The notes beneath the pieces are model-generated. The model had not been told where the DNA came from, did not search any database, and saw only the letters and a list, made by a program, of their open reading frames with translations. Shown here piece after piece: positions 62,261-64,000 of a DNA stretch of 64,000 nucleotides. Position 1 is the first letter of the stretch; every line of letters starts with the position of its first letter. This DNA is from JAZGGS01 sp963749485 (GTDB taxonomy: Bacteria; Bacteroidota; Ignavibacteria; Ignavibacteriales; Ignavibacteriaceae): contig CAVVMV010000004.1 of the NCBI GenBank assembly GCA_963749485.1, forward strand, positions 124,001 to 188,000, written 5' to 3'. A program made the position numbers and the translations under genes.

Positions 62261-64000
62261 TCATTTCAACAAAACCATTTTCTTCGTTTCAATAAAATTA
62301 CCTGATTGTATTCTATAGAAATAAATTCCACTGGCAAGAGTAGAGGCATCAAACTCAACTTCATAACTTCCCACAGGTTTTACTTCATTAACTAGTGTTG
62401 CAACTTCACTTCCAAGTATATCATATACTTTCAGATTTACTAATCCTGCTTCAGGAATTTTAAATTCTATTTTTGTACTTGGATTAAACGGATTAGGATA
62501 ATTCTGATGTAGTAGAAATTCTGTTGGAATTACTTCACTAAGATCAGTACTCGTTATATTATCAACTCCACCTGAGAAACAGGTAACTTTCCCTTCTCTT
62601 GTACCAGCTAATAATTCATAACTATAATTTCCATCAATAGAAGGCATTACATTTACAGAGTATAACCAATCGGAGAATTGGTGTTTGAAAATTAGTGAAT
62701 CCCCTTTTCCATTAATACAATAAAAGAATTCATCTCTGGAACCAACAATAACATCCTCAAATCCATCATCATCAATGTCCGGAACTGCAGCAACTCCAAA
62801 CTGAAAATCCATCTGCCAAAACCATAACTGTGTTCCACTTCCTCCACTTAAGCAATTAAAACCATTATTAGCAAATGAAGCAATCAAAACATCCGGTATC
62901 TGGTCATTATCAATATCCTCAATCAAAGTCAGTTGAATCACTCCTGCAGAAGATCCTAAAGGATAAGTCCATATTATTTGTCCATTCCTTCCGTTTAAGC
63001 GGTGGATATTTCCAAAATATTCAGCAGCTATTATATCTGTGCTATCATTCGGTAATCGCAATGCCAGCATTTCTTTTGGTTCATAGTCAATCATATCTCG
63101 CGTCCAAATTGTCACACCATTAGATCCATTAAGAGCTCTTACAGATTGATTGGTGCTTCCATTATTTCCATACGCAATAACAGCTTCGGGAATATTATCT
63201 CCAGTAAAATCATCAACTGATATAATAGTTTTACCAAAAGAAGGATTTGGACCGGGATAAAAATGTTCCCAGATAATACTACCATTTGTTCCATTGAATA
63301 GAATACGCTCTTTTGTAACCTGTTCCTCCGGAATTTCCATCTGCAATTGCCAGATACATCTTCTACATTATCTCCGTTAAAGTCTCTTTGAACATCAACT
63401 GCTTCAAAATCACCCAGACTATAGTTAATATTATCTCCATATTCCCAGATAATTTCTCCGTTTGTTCCATCTAATGCATATACATGTTCATTTCCTCCTC
63501 CTACAGCAATTACAACATCGTTAAAACCATCACCATTCAAGATCATTTGCAATTTGCATTGCATCCTGAACTCCATACTCAAAATTTGCACCAATTGAAC
63601 CAGTATTGTTGCTTCCCATATAAGTTGTAAAAATCCAGAGAGGGAATGATGAACCTGAAGCAGCACCATCCAGACACATTGTCCAGTAGTTTTCTGTTGA
63701 GATCATAACTTCAGGAATTCCATCACCTGTTATATCATTAATTGGTTTTAATGCTTCAATACGTGGCGAAGCACTTGTAGAGTTAGGATGTGAGGAACCT
63801 GGTATTGCCAAAACGTAAAACCGTAATTGTATTGATTGAAAACTCCCGTACCAATTACAGAAATTTTTGCAACCGGTATTGTTAAATCATTTGTATTAAT
63901 TTTTAAAGTATCTTCATACGTTCCCACTTGAGTAGGATAAAAATAAATTTTTAGATCAACGGTATCGGTAGATAAAATTTGAAAGGGAATTGAAGGAGCA
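62261..64000 (-). CDS. T9SS-sorted beta-propeller-like secreted protein, partial, frameshifted
   Basis: A surface or secreted protein whose start lies beyond the right edge. Repeated blocks of the FG-GAP/PQQ type are seen (DIDNDQIPDVLIASF; VPDIDDDGFEDVIVGS; LNGRNGQIIWTYPLG; DGTNGEIIWEYGDN), predicting a beta-propeller. The C-terminal about 85 residues are a type IX sorting domain (LHQNYPNPFNPSTKIEF ... YFYRIQSGNFIETKKMVLLK) ending at the 62261 stop. Frame changes near 63350, 63540 and 63820 break the N-terminal part. Export and C-terminal cleavage are expected from the family; ligand or activity unknown. Confidence 0.82.

Noticed and set aside
1..64000. CRISPR array
   Set aside because: No regularly spaced direct repeats were seen and no cas gene is present.

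Overview
The window looks like a chromosomal piece of a free-living, low-GC, Gram-negative bacterium of the Ignavibacteria type (Bacteroidota/Chlorobiota side). The clues are secreted proteins with type IX secretion C-terminal sorting domains (YPNPFNPSTK ... ETKKMVLLK), a gingipain-type C25 peptidase, outer-membrane proteins (Wzi-like, Omp85), a NatAB-type ABC exporter, a propionyl-CoA-type carboxyltransferase next to a MeaB-like GTPase, and a PPi-type phosphofructokinase. The species assignment is inference from gene content only.

Layout. 0-5.8 kb: exported proteins (C25 peptidase, Wzi-like porin, T9SS-sorted protein) with REP-like repeats. 5.9-6.9 kb: integrase remnant, a tRNA-Asp gene, and a small GIY-YIG nuclease gene lying between that tRNA and a partial copy of its 3' half. 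6.9-14.7 kb: housekeeping genes (6-phosphofructokinase, RNase HIII, 16S rRNA methyltransferase RsmE, Omp85 protein, glycine dehydrogenase). 14.8-22.4 kb: the classic operon DUF177-rpmF-plsX-fabH-fabD-(DUF3109)-fabG-acpP-fabF-rnc. 22.6-34.3 kb, plus strand: NatAB exporter, PrsW-like protease, NadD, GalE-like epimerase, MeaB, acyl-CoA dehydrogenase, carboxyltransferase, a sigma54-type response regulator and a HIT protein. 34.3-37.6 kb: DNA-damage group (dinB, SpoVG-like, DUF72, lexA) with a candidate LexA operator.

37.7-51.2 kb, all minus strand, is the most unusual region. It reads as a synthase-dependent exopolysaccharide system: a processive GT2 synthase, a TPR/beta-barrel exporter of PgaA/PelB architecture, a small membrane protein, and two tandem proteins with glutamine-amidotransferase-like plus deacetylase-like regions. 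At its head lies a KaiC-like ATPase apparently fused to a degenerate GGDEF-like domain, and at its end a multi-PAS hybrid sensor with a degenerate kinase core. 51.6-61.5 kb: fatty-acid hydroxylase, a gutted dipeptide epimerase, Na+ symporters of the NSS and AGCS families, PPi-type PFK, UvrD/PcrA helicase and a PAS-GAF histidine kinase. 61.5-64 kb: a candidate small RNA, a small lipoprotein and a T9SS-sorted beta-propeller-like protein that runs off the right edge.

A strong technical feature: about 25 otherwise healthy genes are broken by single-base frameshifts, mostly gains of one base relative to the reconstructed frame, and clustered, while long genes such as gcvP are clean. I treat most as assembly or sequencing errors and annotate the genes across them. 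Positions of frameshifts are approximate (within about 20 bases).
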